64,000 nucleotides of DNA from Planctomycetota bacterium (GTDB lineage Bacteria; Planctomycetota; UBA1135; JADKAF01), in assembly GCA_016793245.1 (NCBI GenBank), contig JAEUHW010000057.1:48709-112708 (forward strand), written 5' to 3'. The first letter of the stretch is position 1. Each line of letters begins with the position of its first letter. Below, one piece after another: positions 49,925-59,600 of this stretch. The translations under genes and the position numbers were made by a program. The notes beneath the pieces were generated by a model. That model searched no databases and was not told the DNA's origin. It saw only the letters and a list, made by a program, of their open reading frames with translations.

Positions 49925-50536
49925 TCAGCCGGGCGCCGGCGGGAACGGTCCTTCGTAGACCTTGCCGGCCTTCACCGCCTCCGCGGCCTCGACCACGTAG
50001 CGGCGCTTCACTTCCTTCGGCTTGCCGGGGTTGTCGTCGATGCCGCCGCGATAGCGGATGACGCCCTTCTCATCGACCAAGATCGCCTCGCAGGTCTTCT
50101 TCGCCTTCAGCTTGCCGCCGAAGACCTGGGCATCGACGTCCTCCGCGAAGCGCGCGGCGAAGCCGTGATCCTTGTGGAACTTCTCCTTCGCCGGGAGCTT
50201 CTCGGTGTAGTTGGGATACACGAAGAGCACCTCCACGCCTTGCTTCGTGAGGTCGAGGTCGAGCTGCTTCAGGCGCTCGACGTAGCCGGCGACCCCCGGG
50301 CAATTCGTGCTCATCGAGACGTAGAGCCGCGTCTTGCCGGCTCCGCGCGAAGAGAAGGTCTTCGGGGCGCCGTCCGCCTGCTTCAAGTCGCGCGTGGCGA
50401 GCTCGAACTCGGGGATCATCTCGCCGACCTTCGTCCCGACCGCGGGGACCTCGGGCTTCGGCGTAGGCGCGGGCGGTTCTTGCGCCGACAAGGCGGAGAA
50501 GCTGAGCAGAACGCCCAGCCAGGGAAAGGCATGCAT
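49925..50536 (-). CDS. Secreted redoxin with single N-terminal active-site cysteine
   Basis: The 203-residue protein starts at ATG 50536 (AGGA upstream) with signal peptide FPWLGVLLSFSALSA cleaved before QE. The thioredoxin-like domain shows VGEMIPEFELATRDL, LYVSMSTNCPGVAGYVERL with Cys79, VEVLFVYPNY and AILVDEKGVIRYRGGIDD. The second active-site Cys of thioredoxins is replaced by a Gly/Val pair, which fits a one-cysteine peroxiredoxin-like or planctomycete redoxin. Cys149 in KKTCEAILV might act as partner. It is probably exported and acts in periplasmic thiol chemistry. Confidence 0.85.
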   Translation of the reverse strand: MHAFPWLGVLLSFSALSAQEPPAPTPKPEVPAVGTKVGEMIPEFELATRDLKQADGAPKTFSSRGAGKTRLYVSMSTNCPGVAGYVERLKQLDLDLTKQGVEVLFVYPNYTEKLPAKEKFHKDHGFAARFAEDVDAQVFGGKLKAKKTCEAILVDEKGVIRYRGGIDDNPGKPKEVKRRYVVEAAEAVKAGKVYEGPFPPAPG

Positions 50537-50676
50537 CGGAGGTGTCCTGGTTCGAAGAGTGCGCGGAGCGGAGAGCTCGCGCGGGAGGAGCATAGCCCCG
50601 CCCCATCGCCTTGTCAGCTAGGCCGATCCACGGACAGGATCGGACGCCTCCCTATCGGCCGTCGAGAGGCTCCGGC

Positions 50677-51144
50677 TCAGCGGTCTTTTCTTCTCCCGAG
50701 CGCGACGACGATCCGGAACTCCTCGGGAGTCACGGGCTGGATCGAGAGCCGGCTCTTGCGGTGCACGAGCATCTGTTCGAGGCCCGGCGTGGTCGCGAGC
50801 TCGCGCAGCGGCACGAGGCGCGCGAAGGTCTCCTCGAACGCGAGGTCGACCTGGTACCAGCGGGGCTCCTCCTTCGTCGCCTTCTCGTCGTAGTGCTCGC
50901 TGGCGGGATCCTGGGCGCTGAGATCGGGAGTGCCGGACGATGCGACCACCGCGAGCCCCGCCACGCCCGGCGGCTCGGAGCTCGAGTGATAGAAGAGCAC
51001 GCGGTCCTTCGGGCGGATCTCGTCGCGGAGGAAGTTCCGCACCTGATAGTTGCGGACCCCGTTCCAGCCAGTGCGGCCATCCCGGGCGAGATCGTGGATG
51101 GAGTACACTCCCGGCTCGCTCTTGAAGAGCCAATGTCGAGGCAT
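50677..51144 (-). CDS. EVE-domain protein
   Basis: The 155-residue protein starts at ATG 51144 (PRHWLFKSEPGVYSIHDL). This N-terminus and GWNGVRNYQVRNFLRD, DRVLFYHSSSEPPGVAGLA, WYQVDLAFEETFARLVPL are diagnostic of the EVE family, a PUA-like fold that reads modified bases in DNA or RNA. In some genomes such proteins restrict modified phage DNA, but no restriction partner is present here, so an RNA-modification or housekeeping role is equally likely. The upstream frame to 51207 is not conserved. Confidence 0.92.
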   Translation of the reverse strand: MPRHWLFKSEPGVYSIHDLARDGRTGWNGVRNYQVRNFLRDEIRPKDRVLFYHSSSEPPGVAGLAVVASSGTPDLSAQDPASEHYDEKATKEEPRWYQVDLAFEETFARLVPLRELATTPGLEQMLVHRKSRLSIQPVTPEEFRIVVALGRRKDR

Positions 51145-51224
51145 GGCGTAGCTCGCGTGCATGGCGTCAGGCTCGTGATGAGAACCCAGAGAACCCCCGC
51201 ACGTCACGGGCGTGCTTTCTTCGC

Positions 51225-51404
51225 ATGCACGACGGTCGCTTCCTGAGCTTCCTCGCCCAGCTCTTCGGTCGCCCGCAGAACGAGCGCCCCGACGTGCTCT
51301 TCCCCGTGGGCTTTCCCGCGGACGACGCGCGCGTCCCCGATCTCCGCCGGAAGTCCCTGGAGGAGATCGCCCTCTTCGATCCGCTCACGCCCTCGACGTC
51401 CTAG
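51225..51404 (+). pseudogene. C-terminal remnant of a nitroreductase-family gene
   Basis: This 59-codon frame encodes FLSFLAQLFGRPQNERP, VLFPVGFPADDARVPDL and RRKSLEEIALFDP. These are the last helix and strand of FMN-dependent nitroreductases (usual form GFLNEILGRPxNERPFxLxPVGYPAxDAxVPDIxRKxLEEI). The first 150 or more residues that bind FMN are missing, because the EVE gene occupies the upstream region within 80 bases. An ATG happens to be in place, so a tiny protein could be made, but it would not be an enzyme. I read it as a truncated relic; a functional micro-protein is the alternative. Confidence 0.6.
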
Positions 51405-51416
51405 GACGAGCACGCG

Positions 51417-53111
51417 ATGAGCGACACACGCACCGGATTCCCCGGCGTCGGGATCTCCTCGCCCTGGATCGCGAGGCCGGGCTGGGACCTCTCGCTCGTG
51501 CTCTTGACGCCGCTGCTCGCGCTGCCGTTGCTCCTGATCTGGCGCGAGCGCCGCGGCGACTTCGCCGTGCACGAAGCGGTGATGGCCTTCGGTGCGCTCG
51601 GCCATCACTTCCCGGGGATGCTGCGCGCCTACGGCGATCGCGCGCTCTTCGCGCGCTTTCGGACGCGCTTCCTGCTCGCGCCGCTCTTCCTGGCGCTCGT
51701 CTGCGCGGGCTTTCAGCTCGCCGGGCTGCACGGTCTCGCCGTGATCGCGCTCGGCTGGGGGATCTGGCACGGCTGGATGCAGACCTTCGGCTTCGCGCGC
51801 ATCTACGACGCGAAGCGCCGCTCCTACGCGCGGACGACGGCGCGCATCGACTTCGCGCTCTGTGCGGCGTGGTTCCTGGCTCCCGTGGTCCTCTCTTCGC
51901 AGCGCAGTCTGCAAGTGCTGGAAGCCCTCGCGGCCTCGGGCCTCCCGCTGCCTTCGGCCGCGGCGATCGACGCGCTGCGTTCGGGTGCTTGGTTCGCCCT
52001 CGCGTCGACGGCGCTGCTCTACGTCGCGTGGAGTTGGCGCGAGACGCGCGCCGGTCGTGCGCCGAGCGCGCTGAAGCACGTGCTCCTCGTATCGACCTTC
52101 GCCCTCTGGTGGATCTCGACGAACCTCGTGCCGAGCCTGATCTTCGGGCTGGCGCTCTTCGAGATCTGCCACGACGTCCAGTACCTCGCGATCGTGTGGG
52201 CCTTCAACCGCCGACGCGCGGAGAGCGCTCCGGCGTGCGGGCCGGTGACGCGCTTCCTCTTCCGCGGCGGCGCGCTCGGCGCCGGCCTCTACCTCGGACT
52301 CGTGCTCGGCTACGGCGCGCTCGGGCCGCTGGCGAAGCAGGTCGGCGATGCAGAGATGCGGCAGGCGCTCGCCGGTTTGGTGCTCGCCTCTCAGCTCCTG
52401 CACTTCTACTTCGATGGCTTCCTCTGGAAGGTCCGCGAAGCGCCGACGCGCGAGGCGCTCGGCGTCTCCGGCGACGGGTCCGGAGCGAGGAGCGAGCGGC
52501 GCGGCGCGAAGCACCTAGCGCTCTGGACTTTGTTCGCGTTGCCCGTCGTGGGACTCGGAGCGCGCGAGCTCGCGCTCGAACGCAGCGCCGCGGACGCCGC
52601 CGCGATCGTCGCAGCTTCGCTGCCCGAGGACGCCGAGGCGCAGACGCGCGCGGGCCTGGCGCACGCGCGAGCGGGGCGACCGGAAGAAGCCCTGCCGGCG
52701 CTGCGCCGCGCTCATGCTCTCGAGCCCGGTGCGAACTTTCGGCGCTCCGATCTCGCCCGCACCTTGGGCGAAGCCGCCGACGCGCAGCTCACGCGCAGGG
52801 ACACGAGCGCCGCGCGCGCCACGCTCGAAGAGGCGCGCGCCCTCGAGCCGCAATTCGAGGCCTTGCTCGAGCTCCTGGCGCACGCGCGCGCCTCGAGCGG
52901 TGAGATCGACGCCGCGTCGCGCAGCCTGGCCGCGCTCGACCTCTTGCGCCCGGATCCGCGCTGGCGCCTGGCGCGCGCGAGCCTCCTCGCCAACGCAGGA
53001 CGGCTCGGCGAGGCGCTGCAGGAAGTGCGTCGCGTGCGCGCGAGCGATCCGTCGCATCTCGGCGCCATCGAGCTCGAACGCCAGCTCCAAGCCCGAGCCG
53101 CCGGTCGGTGA
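51417..53111 (+). CDS. Membrane protein with C-terminal TPR-like repeats
   Basis: The 564-residue protein starts at ATG 51417, 12 bases after the nitroreductase remnant. The first 380 residues carry about nine hydrophobic helices with conserved-looking motifs FGALGHHFPGMLRAYGD, GIWHGWMQTFGFARIYDAKR, ICHDVQYLAIVWAFNRRR and LLHFYFDGFLWKVR. The clustered His and Asp residues in helices hint at a metal or heme site. Residues 400-560 are soluble TPR-type helices (AHARAGRPEEALPALRRAHALEP; ASLLANAGRLGEALQEVRRV). I do not recognise a named family. The function is unknown; export of an unknown substrate or oxidation are only possibilities. Confidence 0.78.
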   Translation: MSDTRTGFPGVGISSPWIARPGWDLSLVLLTPLLALPLLLIWRERRGDFAVHEAVMAFGALGHHFPGMLRAYGDRALFARFRTRFLLAPLFLALVCAGFQLAGLHGLAVIALGWGIWHGWMQTFGFARIYDAKRRSYARTTARIDFALCAAWFLAPVVLSSQRSLQVLEALAASGLPLPSAAAIDALRSGAWFALASTALLYVAWSWRETRAGRAPSALKHVLLVSTFALWWISTNLVPSLIFGLALFEICHDVQYLAIVWAFNRRRAESAPACGPVTRFLFRGGALGAGLYLGLVLGYGALGPLAKQVGDAEMRQALAGLVLASQLLHFYFDGFLWKVREAPTREALGVSGDGSGARSERRGAKHLALWTLFALPVVGLGARELALERSAADAAAIVAASLPEDAEAQTRAGLAHARAGRPEEALPALRRAHALEPGANFRRSDLARTLGEAADAQLTRRDTSAARATLEEARALEPQFEALLELLAHARASSGEIDAASRSLAALDLLRPDPRWRLARASLLANAGRLGEALQEVRRVRASDPSHLGAIELERQLQARAAGR

Positions 53112-53182
53112 CGCCGGCGGCGCAACGCCGCAGCGGGGCGTGAAATCGCGGCGAAAGGCCGTGAGCCGTCGCCCGGGCCGCC

Positions 53183-53211
53183 TTGTACCACCCCCCCCGC
53201 TGCTCTATCTT
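53183..53211 (+). promoter_or_regulatory. Putative sigma70-type promoter for the 53403 operon
   Basis: TTGTAC (53183-53188) and TATCTT (53206-53211) are separated by 17 bases. Transcription from here would give a leader of about 185 bases before ATG 53403 and would cover three coupled genes. Confidence 0.45.
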
Positions 53212-53402
53212 TCCCCGCCCTCGTTCGCGCCCCACCGCGCCGAGGGGCACTCCTCGAGGCGCGAACCGCCCGAAGGGGCGACACGCCGACCTCGAGCTTC
53301 GGCAATTGCTCTCGAGCCTGCGCCACTCGCGGGCCGACGCTACGGATGTCGTCCGCATTGCCGGACGCGCGTGACCCGCAGAAGTCCCTTTCCCCGACCG
53401 GA

Positions 53403-54809
53403 ATGAACGTCGTCATCCTGGGAGCTGGCCTCTCCGGCCTCTCCTGTGCCTACGAGCTGGCCAAGGCCGGACACAAGGTCACGATCCTCGAGCGCGAGCC
53501 GTGGGCCGGAGGCATGGCGTCCTCGCACGAGGTCGAGGGCTACTGGCTGGACCACGGTCCGCACCGCTTCCACTCCTACAACAAGGAGCTGGTGGCGCAC
53601 CTCTACGAAGTGCTCGACAACAAGGTGCTGGTGCGCGATCGCCTGAGCCGCATCTACATGCGCGGGCGCTTCTTCAACTACCCGCTGAAGCTCGGCAACG
53701 TGCTGCGCAACATGCCGCCGCACCTGATCGTGAAGGCCTTCTGGGACTACGCCTGGATCCGCCTGCGCGATCGCCTGAAGCCGATCCCGGACAACAACTT
53801 CAAGAACTGGGTTCTGAAGCGCTTCGGCAGGACGTTGGCGGAGATGTTCTTCGTCACCTACACCGAGAAGGCCTGGAAGATGCCCGCGACCGAGATCTCG
53901 GCCGACTGGGCGAGCCAGCGCATCACCTTGCTCAATCTCTGGGACACGGTGAAGAAGACCGTGATGCGCCCGAAGGCGGGCAAGGACAAGCCGCGCACGC
54001 TGGTGTCGGAGTTCTGGTACCCCGCGGAGGGCGGCATCGGGGAGATCTCGCGCGGCTACGAGAAGAAGATCCGCGCCATGGGTGGAGAGATCCACCTCGA
54101 GACGCCGGTCGAGCAAGTGCTCGTGGAGAACGGCGTCGCACGCGCGGTGACCTACCGTCAGGGCGGCGAGCTGAAGCGCCTGGAAGGCGACATGATCGTC
54201 TCGACGATCCCGCTGCCGCGCCTGATCGAGCACTTGAGCCCCGCGGCTCCGCCGGCTTGCCATCAGGCGGTCGCCGCGCTGCGCTACATCTCGATCGTCT
54301 TCGTCTACCTGGAGATCAGCCGCTCCTCGCTCTCGAAGGACCACTGGATCTATCTCCCGGAGAAGCACCTCACCGTGCACCGCATCTGCGAGTTCAAGAA
54401 CTTTGACGATCAGATCGGTCCGAAGGACAAGACCGTGGTCTGCTGCGAGATCACCTGCCTCCGCGGCGACGAGTCGTGGAACCTGGACTTGGAGCAAGCG
54501 GCGAAGATCGCCGAGCGCGACCTGGTCAGCGTGGGCTTGCTCGAGCCGGGCATCAGCCGCGGGCTCTGGCTCACGAAGCTCCGCTACGCGTATCCGGTCT
54601 ACGATCTCACCTACAAGGCGAACCTGCAGACGCTGATGGACCACGTGAAGGGGATCAAGAACCTCGACACGACCGGTCGTCAGGGCCTCTATCGCTACAA
54701 CAACATGGACCACTCCGTGGCCATGGGCCGCGCGTTGGCGAAGTCCCTGAACAGGAAGGGCGGCGACGATCACAAGCGCGTGGCGGCGGAACAGGAATAC
54801 TTCGGATGA
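53403..54809 (+). CDS. FAD-dependent amine-oxidase/UDP-galactopyranose-mutase-like oxidoreductase
   Basis: The 468-residue flavoprotein starts at ATG 53403 (NVVILGAGLSGLSCAYELAKAGHKV, FAD-binding GAGLSG at 7-12). HGPHRFHSYNKELVAHLYEVL and RGRFFNYPLK resemble UDP-galactopyranose mutase and the protoporphyrinogen-oxidase-like proteins in surface polysaccharide clusters. Later motifs are YPAEGGIGEISRGYEKKIRAMGGEI, IVSTIPLPRLIEHL and the C-terminal GLYRYNNMDHSVAMGRALA that closes the FAD site. It likely acts on a nucleotide sugar or polyisoprenoid in the cytosol. Its stop overlaps the next start by four bases, so the three genes to 56497 form an operon. Confidence 0.87.
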   Translation: MNVVILGAGLSGLSCAYELAKAGHKVTILEREPWAGGMASSHEVEGYWLDHGPHRFHSYNKELVAHLYEVLDNKVLVRDRLSRIYMRGRFFNYPLKLGNVLRNMPPHLIVKAFWDYAWIRLRDRLKPIPDNNFKNWVLKRFGRTLAEMFFVTYTEKAWKMPATEISADWASQRITLLNLWDTVKKTVMRPKAGKDKPRTLVSEFWYPAEGGIGEISRGYEKKIRAMGGEIHLETPVEQVLVENGVARAVTYRQGGELKRLEGDMIVSTIPLPRLIEHLSPAAPPACHQAVAALRYISIVFVYLEISRSSLSKDHWIYLPEKHLTVHRICEFKNFDDQIGPKDKTVVCCEITCLRGDESWNLDLEQAAKIAERDLVSVGLLEPGISRGLWLTKLRYAYPVYDLTYKANLQTLMDHVKGIKNLDTTGRQGLYRYNNMDHSVAMGRALAKSLNRKGGDDHKRVAAEQEYFG

Positions 54810-55726
54810 GCGAGCTCCTGCGCGGAGCACCCCGAGCCGAGGACGCCCTCGCCGAGGTGCCGCGCTGCCTGCTCTGCGGGAGCGAGGAGTCGGAGCTGCG
54901 CTTCGCGGAGCCGCCGTTCCGCGTGGTGCGCTGCAAGCGCTGCGCGTTGGTCTGGGTGACGCCGCGCCGCGATTCCTCGCGCCTGGTCGAGATCTACCAG
55001 ACCGCGTACTGGCACTCGGACGCCGCGAAGGACTTCGGCTACACCGACTACCAGCGCGATGCGCCGCTCTATCGCCGCACCTACCAACGGCGCACCAGCG
55101 CCATCGCCCGCCATTGCCCCACGCCGGGTGAGGTGCTCGACGTCGGCTGCGCCGCGGGCTTCTTCCTCTCGGTCATGAAGGAGCGCGGCTGGCGCACGCA
55201 AGGTGTCGAGGTCTCCGGCTACATCGCCGAGTTCGGTCGCAAGAACTACGGGTTGGACGTGATCGTTGGCACCCTCGACGAAGCAGCGCCACAGCTCGGC
55301 GAGCGCAAGTTCGACCTCATCACCTTCTGGGACGTGATCGAACACCTCCCCGATCCGATCACCGTGCTCCGCCGCGCCGCGAGCTTCCTCCGCCCCGGGG
55401 GCAAGCTCCTGCTCGAGACCCAGAACGTGCGCTCGCTCTTCGCGCGCCTCTTGGGCCGTCGCTGGCAGCACTACAAGCACCACGAGCACCTCTACCACTT
55501 CGATCCGCGGACCGTGCGCGAGCTCTGCCGCCAGGCCGGCTTGCGCGTGATCGAGAATCGCGCGCGGCTCGGCGGCAAGTACGTCTCGCTCGGCTTCGTG
55601 CGCGAGCGTGCCGGGCGCGTGCATCCCTGGCTCTCGAAGCTGCTGTTCCCGTTGAAGCTCGTCGAGCGCTCGCCGCTCTACGTGAACCTCTTCGACGAGA
55701 TGATCGTCGTCTGCGAGAAGGCCTGA
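54806..55726 (+). CDS. Zinc-ribbon class I SAM methyltransferase
   Basis: The 306-residue protein starts at ATG 54806, overlapping the upstream stop as ATGA. The N-terminal zinc ribbon has Cys21, Cys24, Cys43 and Cys46 (CLLCGS and CKRCALVWVTP). A Rossmann methyltransferase follows, with VLDVGCAAGFFLSVMKERGW (110-129 region), DLITFWDVIEHLPDPITVLRR and LRPGGKLLLET. This arrangement is typical of methyltransferases that act on sugars or glycolipids in exopolysaccharide clusters. Substrate is unknown. It works together with the flavoprotein and with a second methyltransferase 12 bases downstream. Confidence 0.92.
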   Translation: MSELLRGAPRAEDALAEVPRCLLCGSEESELRFAEPPFRVVRCKRCALVWVTPRRDSSRLVEIYQTAYWHSDAAKDFGYTDYQRDAPLYRRTYQRRTSAIARHCPTPGEVLDVGCAAGFFLSVMKERGWRTQGVEVSGYIAEFGRKNYGLDVIVGTLDEAAPQLGERKFDLITFWDVIEHLPDPITVLRRAASFLRPGGKLLLETQNVRSLFARLLGRRWQHYKHHEHLYHFDPRTVRELCRQAGLRVIENRARLGGKYVSLGFVRERAGRVHPWLSKLLFPLKLVERSPLYVNLFDEMIVVCEKA

Positions 55727-55738
55727 GGGCAGACCGCG

Positions 55739-56497
55739 ATGGATGCCAACGCCTACCAGCAGTTCTTGGAGCTGGAGCGAGACCACTGGTGGTTCCGCTC
55801 GCGGCGGACGCTCTACTTCGACCTGCTCGCTCGCGCGGTCGCGCGCGAGCCGGGCTCGTTCGCGCACGTGCTCGATCTCGGCTGCGGCATGGGCGGGATG
55901 ATGGAGGGGCTCCGGCGCTACGGTGAGCCGCAGGGCCTCGAGATCGAGGCCAGCGGCGTCCGCATCTGCCGCGAGCGCGGCTTCCATCGAGCCTACGTCG
56001 GCTCCGGCTACTCGCTGCCGCATGCGAGCGCGAGCTTGGACCTCGTCACCGCCTTCGACACGATCGAGCACATCGAGGACGACGAGCGGGCGCTGCGCGA
56101 ATGCGCGCGCGCGCTGCGCCCCGGCGGCGTGTTCATGGCTACCGTGCCGGCCTACCAGTTCCTCTACGCGAACAACGACCGCGTCGCGCACCACTTCCGC
56201 CGCTACACCCGCGGCGAGCTGGTCGCGAAAGCGCGCCGCGCGGGCTTCGAGGTGCGGAAGGCCACCTACGTGAACACCTTGCTCTTCCCGCTCATCCTGC
56301 CGGCGGTGCTGGCGCTGAAGTGCAAGGAGCGGCTCTTCGGCCGCCCCGGTGACGACACCACCAACCTCTCGTTCCGGCTCCCGCGTTTCGTGAGCGCGTC
56401 CCTGGAAGCGATCTTCTCCGGCGAGCGCTTCCCTCTGCGCTGGGTCTCGTTCCCCTGCGGTCACTCGCTCGCGATGATCGCCGTGAAGCGGGGCTGA
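55739..56497 (+). CDS. Class I SAM methyltransferase
   Basis: The 252-residue protein has the N-terminal motif ELERDHWWFRSRRTLYFDLL found in many glycan-associated methyltransferases, then VLDLGCGMGGMMEGL (SAM site, 44-58), DLVTAFDTIEHIEDDERALREC and ALRPGGVFMATVPAYQFLY. FRRYTRGELVAKARRAGFEV and a hydrophobic TLLFPLILPAVLALK segment follow, which could lie on the membrane. It probably methylates a lipid- or sugar-linked intermediate in the same route as its two upstream neighbours. A strong terminator lies 40 bases past its stop. Confidence 0.91.
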   Translation: MDANAYQQFLELERDHWWFRSRRTLYFDLLARAVAREPGSFAHVLDLGCGMGGMMEGLRRYGEPQGLEIEASGVRICRERGFHRAYVGSGYSLPHASASLDLVTAFDTIEHIEDDERALRECARALRPGGVFMATVPAYQFLYANNDRVAHHFRRYTRGELVAKARRAGFEVRKATYVNTLLFPLILPAVLALKCKERLFGRPGDDTTNLSFRLPRFVSASLEAIFSGERFPLRWVSFPCGHSLAMIAVKRG

Positions 56498-56536
56498 ACC
56501 AACGCCGCGGCTCGAGCTCGCACGAAGCGAGAATGC

Positions 56537-56580
56537 AAGAAGCCCGCCTCGGCGCGTTCCAGCGCCGAGGCGGGCTTCTT
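56537..56580. terminator. Strong bidirectional terminator
   Basis: A perfect 19-bp stem (left arm AAGAAGCCCGCCTCGGCGC, right arm its complement) encloses loop GTTCCA and is followed by CTCTTC. It ends the methyltransferase operon and faces the converging gene that stops at 56674. AAGAAG/CTTCTT at the base gives a short pyrimidine run on either strand. Confidence 0.75.
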
Positions 56581-56617
56581 CTCTTCGCACCCGATCGAAG
56601 TCGCCGCTTCGGTGAGC

Positions 56618-56668
56618 TCAGGTGTCGGGCCAGCTATCCCCGCTCCCTCGCCGTCAGGCGTGGGGCCA
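56618..56668 (+). repeat. Two degraded copies of the dispersed palindromic repeat
   Basis: TCAGGTGTCGGGCCAGC (56618-56634) and CCGTCAGGCGTGGGGCCA (56651-56668) match the right half of the 42747-42882 units with a few changes. They lie just past the stop of the minus-strand gene ending at 56674. The left palindrome arms are lost, so they look decayed. Confidence 0.55.
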
Positions 56669-56673
56669 AGGAC

Positions 56674-59600
56674 TCATCGCCGAGCGATCTGGAACACCTT
56701 CCGCAGCCCCTCGCCGGTCAAGCTCGCTTGAACTGCCTTCGCCAAGCGCTCTTCGCGCAGCTCGCGGAACGCGGCCGTCCATTCGCGCGGCGAGATCTTC
56801 GCACCATCGACCTCGGGGTCGAGCGGACGACGCGCGATCTGCGCCACGAACCAAGCTTCGAGATCAGCCTGCTCGAAGGGTTGGGCCGAGAGAACCTCGC
56901 CTTCGATGTCGTCGAGCGCGGTGCCCAGGGCATCGAAGGTGCGCCGAACCGGAAGGCTGGTCACCTTGCGGAACCAATCCGGGTTCACCGGACCGTTGTT
57001 CCAGCGGTAGTAGCCGCGGCCTTGGAAGGCCTGACGCAGGAAGCGCACTTCCTGGCTCGGGAGCCCCGCGCCCTTCACGAGGTAGAGCGCCTCGCCTTCG
57101 CGCAGCTCGCGCTCGAAGGTCTCGCGGGTCACTTCGGAGCCCGCGGCGAAGGTCTTCTCTTCCGGCGTCTCCTCCACGCGCTCGATCTCGTCGAGCATCT
57201 CGGAGCAGATCGAAGCGCGGATACGCGCGATCTCGAGAGCGAGCTCGCGGAGATACGCTCGGCGCGCCAAGGCCTCCGAGGCGGACTCACCACCCGCGTC
57301 GAGCAGACCCGGGAGCAACGCGTAGCGCTGCGAGATCGCCACGTCCTTGCCGAGGCCGCCTTCCTCGAGCTGGTTCCCCGGCCCGAAGAGCGCCCCTTCC
57401 AGGATGGGATTGCCGCCGCTCTCGGGCATGTCGCTCGAGTTGCGGGCGAAGTCCTCGGAGAGGTCCTCGCGCGTCACCCAGCCCGGGATCTCCTGCACCA
57501 CGAGATCGACCGCCGCGGCGCCCGACTGCCCGCGCAGCTCACCGCGCAGGCGCTCGAGCACGACCGGCAGCGCCGCGACGCGCGCGACTTCGACGGCGTT
57601 CCTCGCCGCATCGACGAGCGCCTGGGCATCGGCTTGCGCCTGCTTCGCCTCGACGTTCTTCGGGCCCCACTCGTTGTACTCGGCGAGCAAGCCCTGCAGG
57701 GTCGTGGCGTGAGCCGGGTCGAGGGCTTGACGCCACTCGGTGAAGGCTCGCTTGACCTCTGCCGCGCGCGTGGCGGCCTGCGAAGTCTGCGTGCGGCGCT
57801 TCTCGTAGGCTTCCAAGCGGCGCTCGACGAGCGCCACGAGCTCGACGCGGAGCTTGTCCAGCGTCGAGACATCGGCGTTGGCGGCCTCGGCGTCGGCGAG
57901 CTTCTTCTCCGCGGCCGAGACCGCGGCGCTGCGAGCGGAGAACGCGGCCACGCCAGGCTCGGCGTCCTCGATCGACTTCAGCGCGGACTCGAGCGCATCC
58001 ATCGCGCTCGACCAGCCCGCGCTGGCATCGAACGCCGCGGCGCGCTGCGTCTCGAAGCTCTGCTGACGAGAGACCTTCTCGCCTTCGATCTTCGCGCGCT
58101 CCTCGAGCTTCTTCGCGCGGTCGGCGTTCTGCGCCTCGCGCGCGGCCTCGAGGGCCTTGATCTCGTCCTCGAGCTTCGTCTTCGCGGCAGCGTCAGTGGT
58201 CCGCCCCGCTTCCTCGCGCTTCGCGGCGAGAGCGCGGTCCTGCGTCTCGATCGAGGCATCGAGGGACGGGATCTCGCGGCCGAGCGCCGCGAGGCGGTCC
58301 ACGCCTTCGGAGACCGAGGTCAGGGCCGGAGCGACCAAACCCTGCAGCTCGACGCGCTTCGTCTCGATCGGCGAGAGGATCGCGCTCAGCTTCGCTCGGC
58401 CGACCGCGCGCCACGCGGCGTCCAGGGCTTGGGCTTGGGCGTGCGCAGCGGCGCTGTTCGTCGCGCGGACGAGGAGCGCCAACTTGCCGTCCTGATCCGC
58501 GGCGTCCCACGCCGCGCTGCTTCCGACGGCGCTCTGCTCGCTCGCGGAGAGGGCGTTCCACACCCCCGTCAGCGCTTGCGCGGCGGCGTCGGCGGGCGCC
58601 GGCTCGCCGGCCTTCGCGACGAGGTCGCCGAAGCCGAGCATGCCGAGCGCGGAAGCCACCCCGGCGGCGCGGCCGTTCAGCAGCGAGAGCTGAACTCGCG
58701 GCAGCCCTTCCATCAAGTACGCGCGGCGGGCCTCCGTCGCGCGTTGCAGATCCTGCTCCGCCGAAGCGAGCCCCTTCTTGGCGGCGTCGAGCTTCTGGGC
58801 GTAATCGCTCTCCCGCTGAGCTTCGGGGAGCTTCTCCAGGCGCTCGAGCTGCGCGCGCTTCTCGCGCTCGTTCGTGCGCGCCGATTCCTCGCTGCGATCG
58901 AGATCGAGGTAGCCCTGCATGCCGCGGCCATCGCCGCCGCGATTGAGCTCGGTGTTGATCTCGCGCGAGCGCTGGAGCAGCGCCTCGACGGCCTTCGCCT
59001 TCTCCGCCGCGACGGCTTCGGCGTCCAGGAACGCCTTGCGCTCCGTGGCCGTCGCTTCTTCGAGCGCCGGCCCGACCACGACGTCGCGGAAGCGGCCGAG
59101 GAAGCGCTTCGCGACCAGGTCGGCCTTCGCGCGCTTCTGCACCCCGGGATCATCCCAGCCGTGGATGTCCTTGCTGGCCATCTGATCCGGGCGATCGGAG
59201 GTCGCGAGCATGCCAGCGGGAACCGCGGGCGCCGGACCTGTCTGCCCCGGATCCCCGGCCGGAGCTTGCGCGCTGTTGCTCGCGCCGGCTTCGCCCGTGC
59301 CCCCTTGTCCGGTGCCGCTGCCCGCAGCGGCGCCTTCCTGGGCGCGCGGCATCGCGCCGCCCGCGGGAGCCGTCCAGCGCGCGATGTTGCGCGAGAGGCG
59401 CCCTTCCTCGGTGAGGAAGCGCGAGTACGCGTACTTGCGGTAGTGCTCGGCGACTTCCTTCAGCGTCGGCTCCTCGATGCCCTTCTCCTTGATCCAGGCG
59501 AGGAGGAAGTCGTATTGCGCGTCGGTGAGCGCGTCGAGGTCGAGGCCGAAGAGCAGCCAGCGGCGGCCTTCGAAGTCGCGCAGCGCGTCCTTGCCGCTCG

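Noticed and set aside
50677..51144. EVE protein as part of a defence island
   Set aside because: No restriction, helicase or nuclease partner is nearby; neighbours are a redoxin and a membrane protein.
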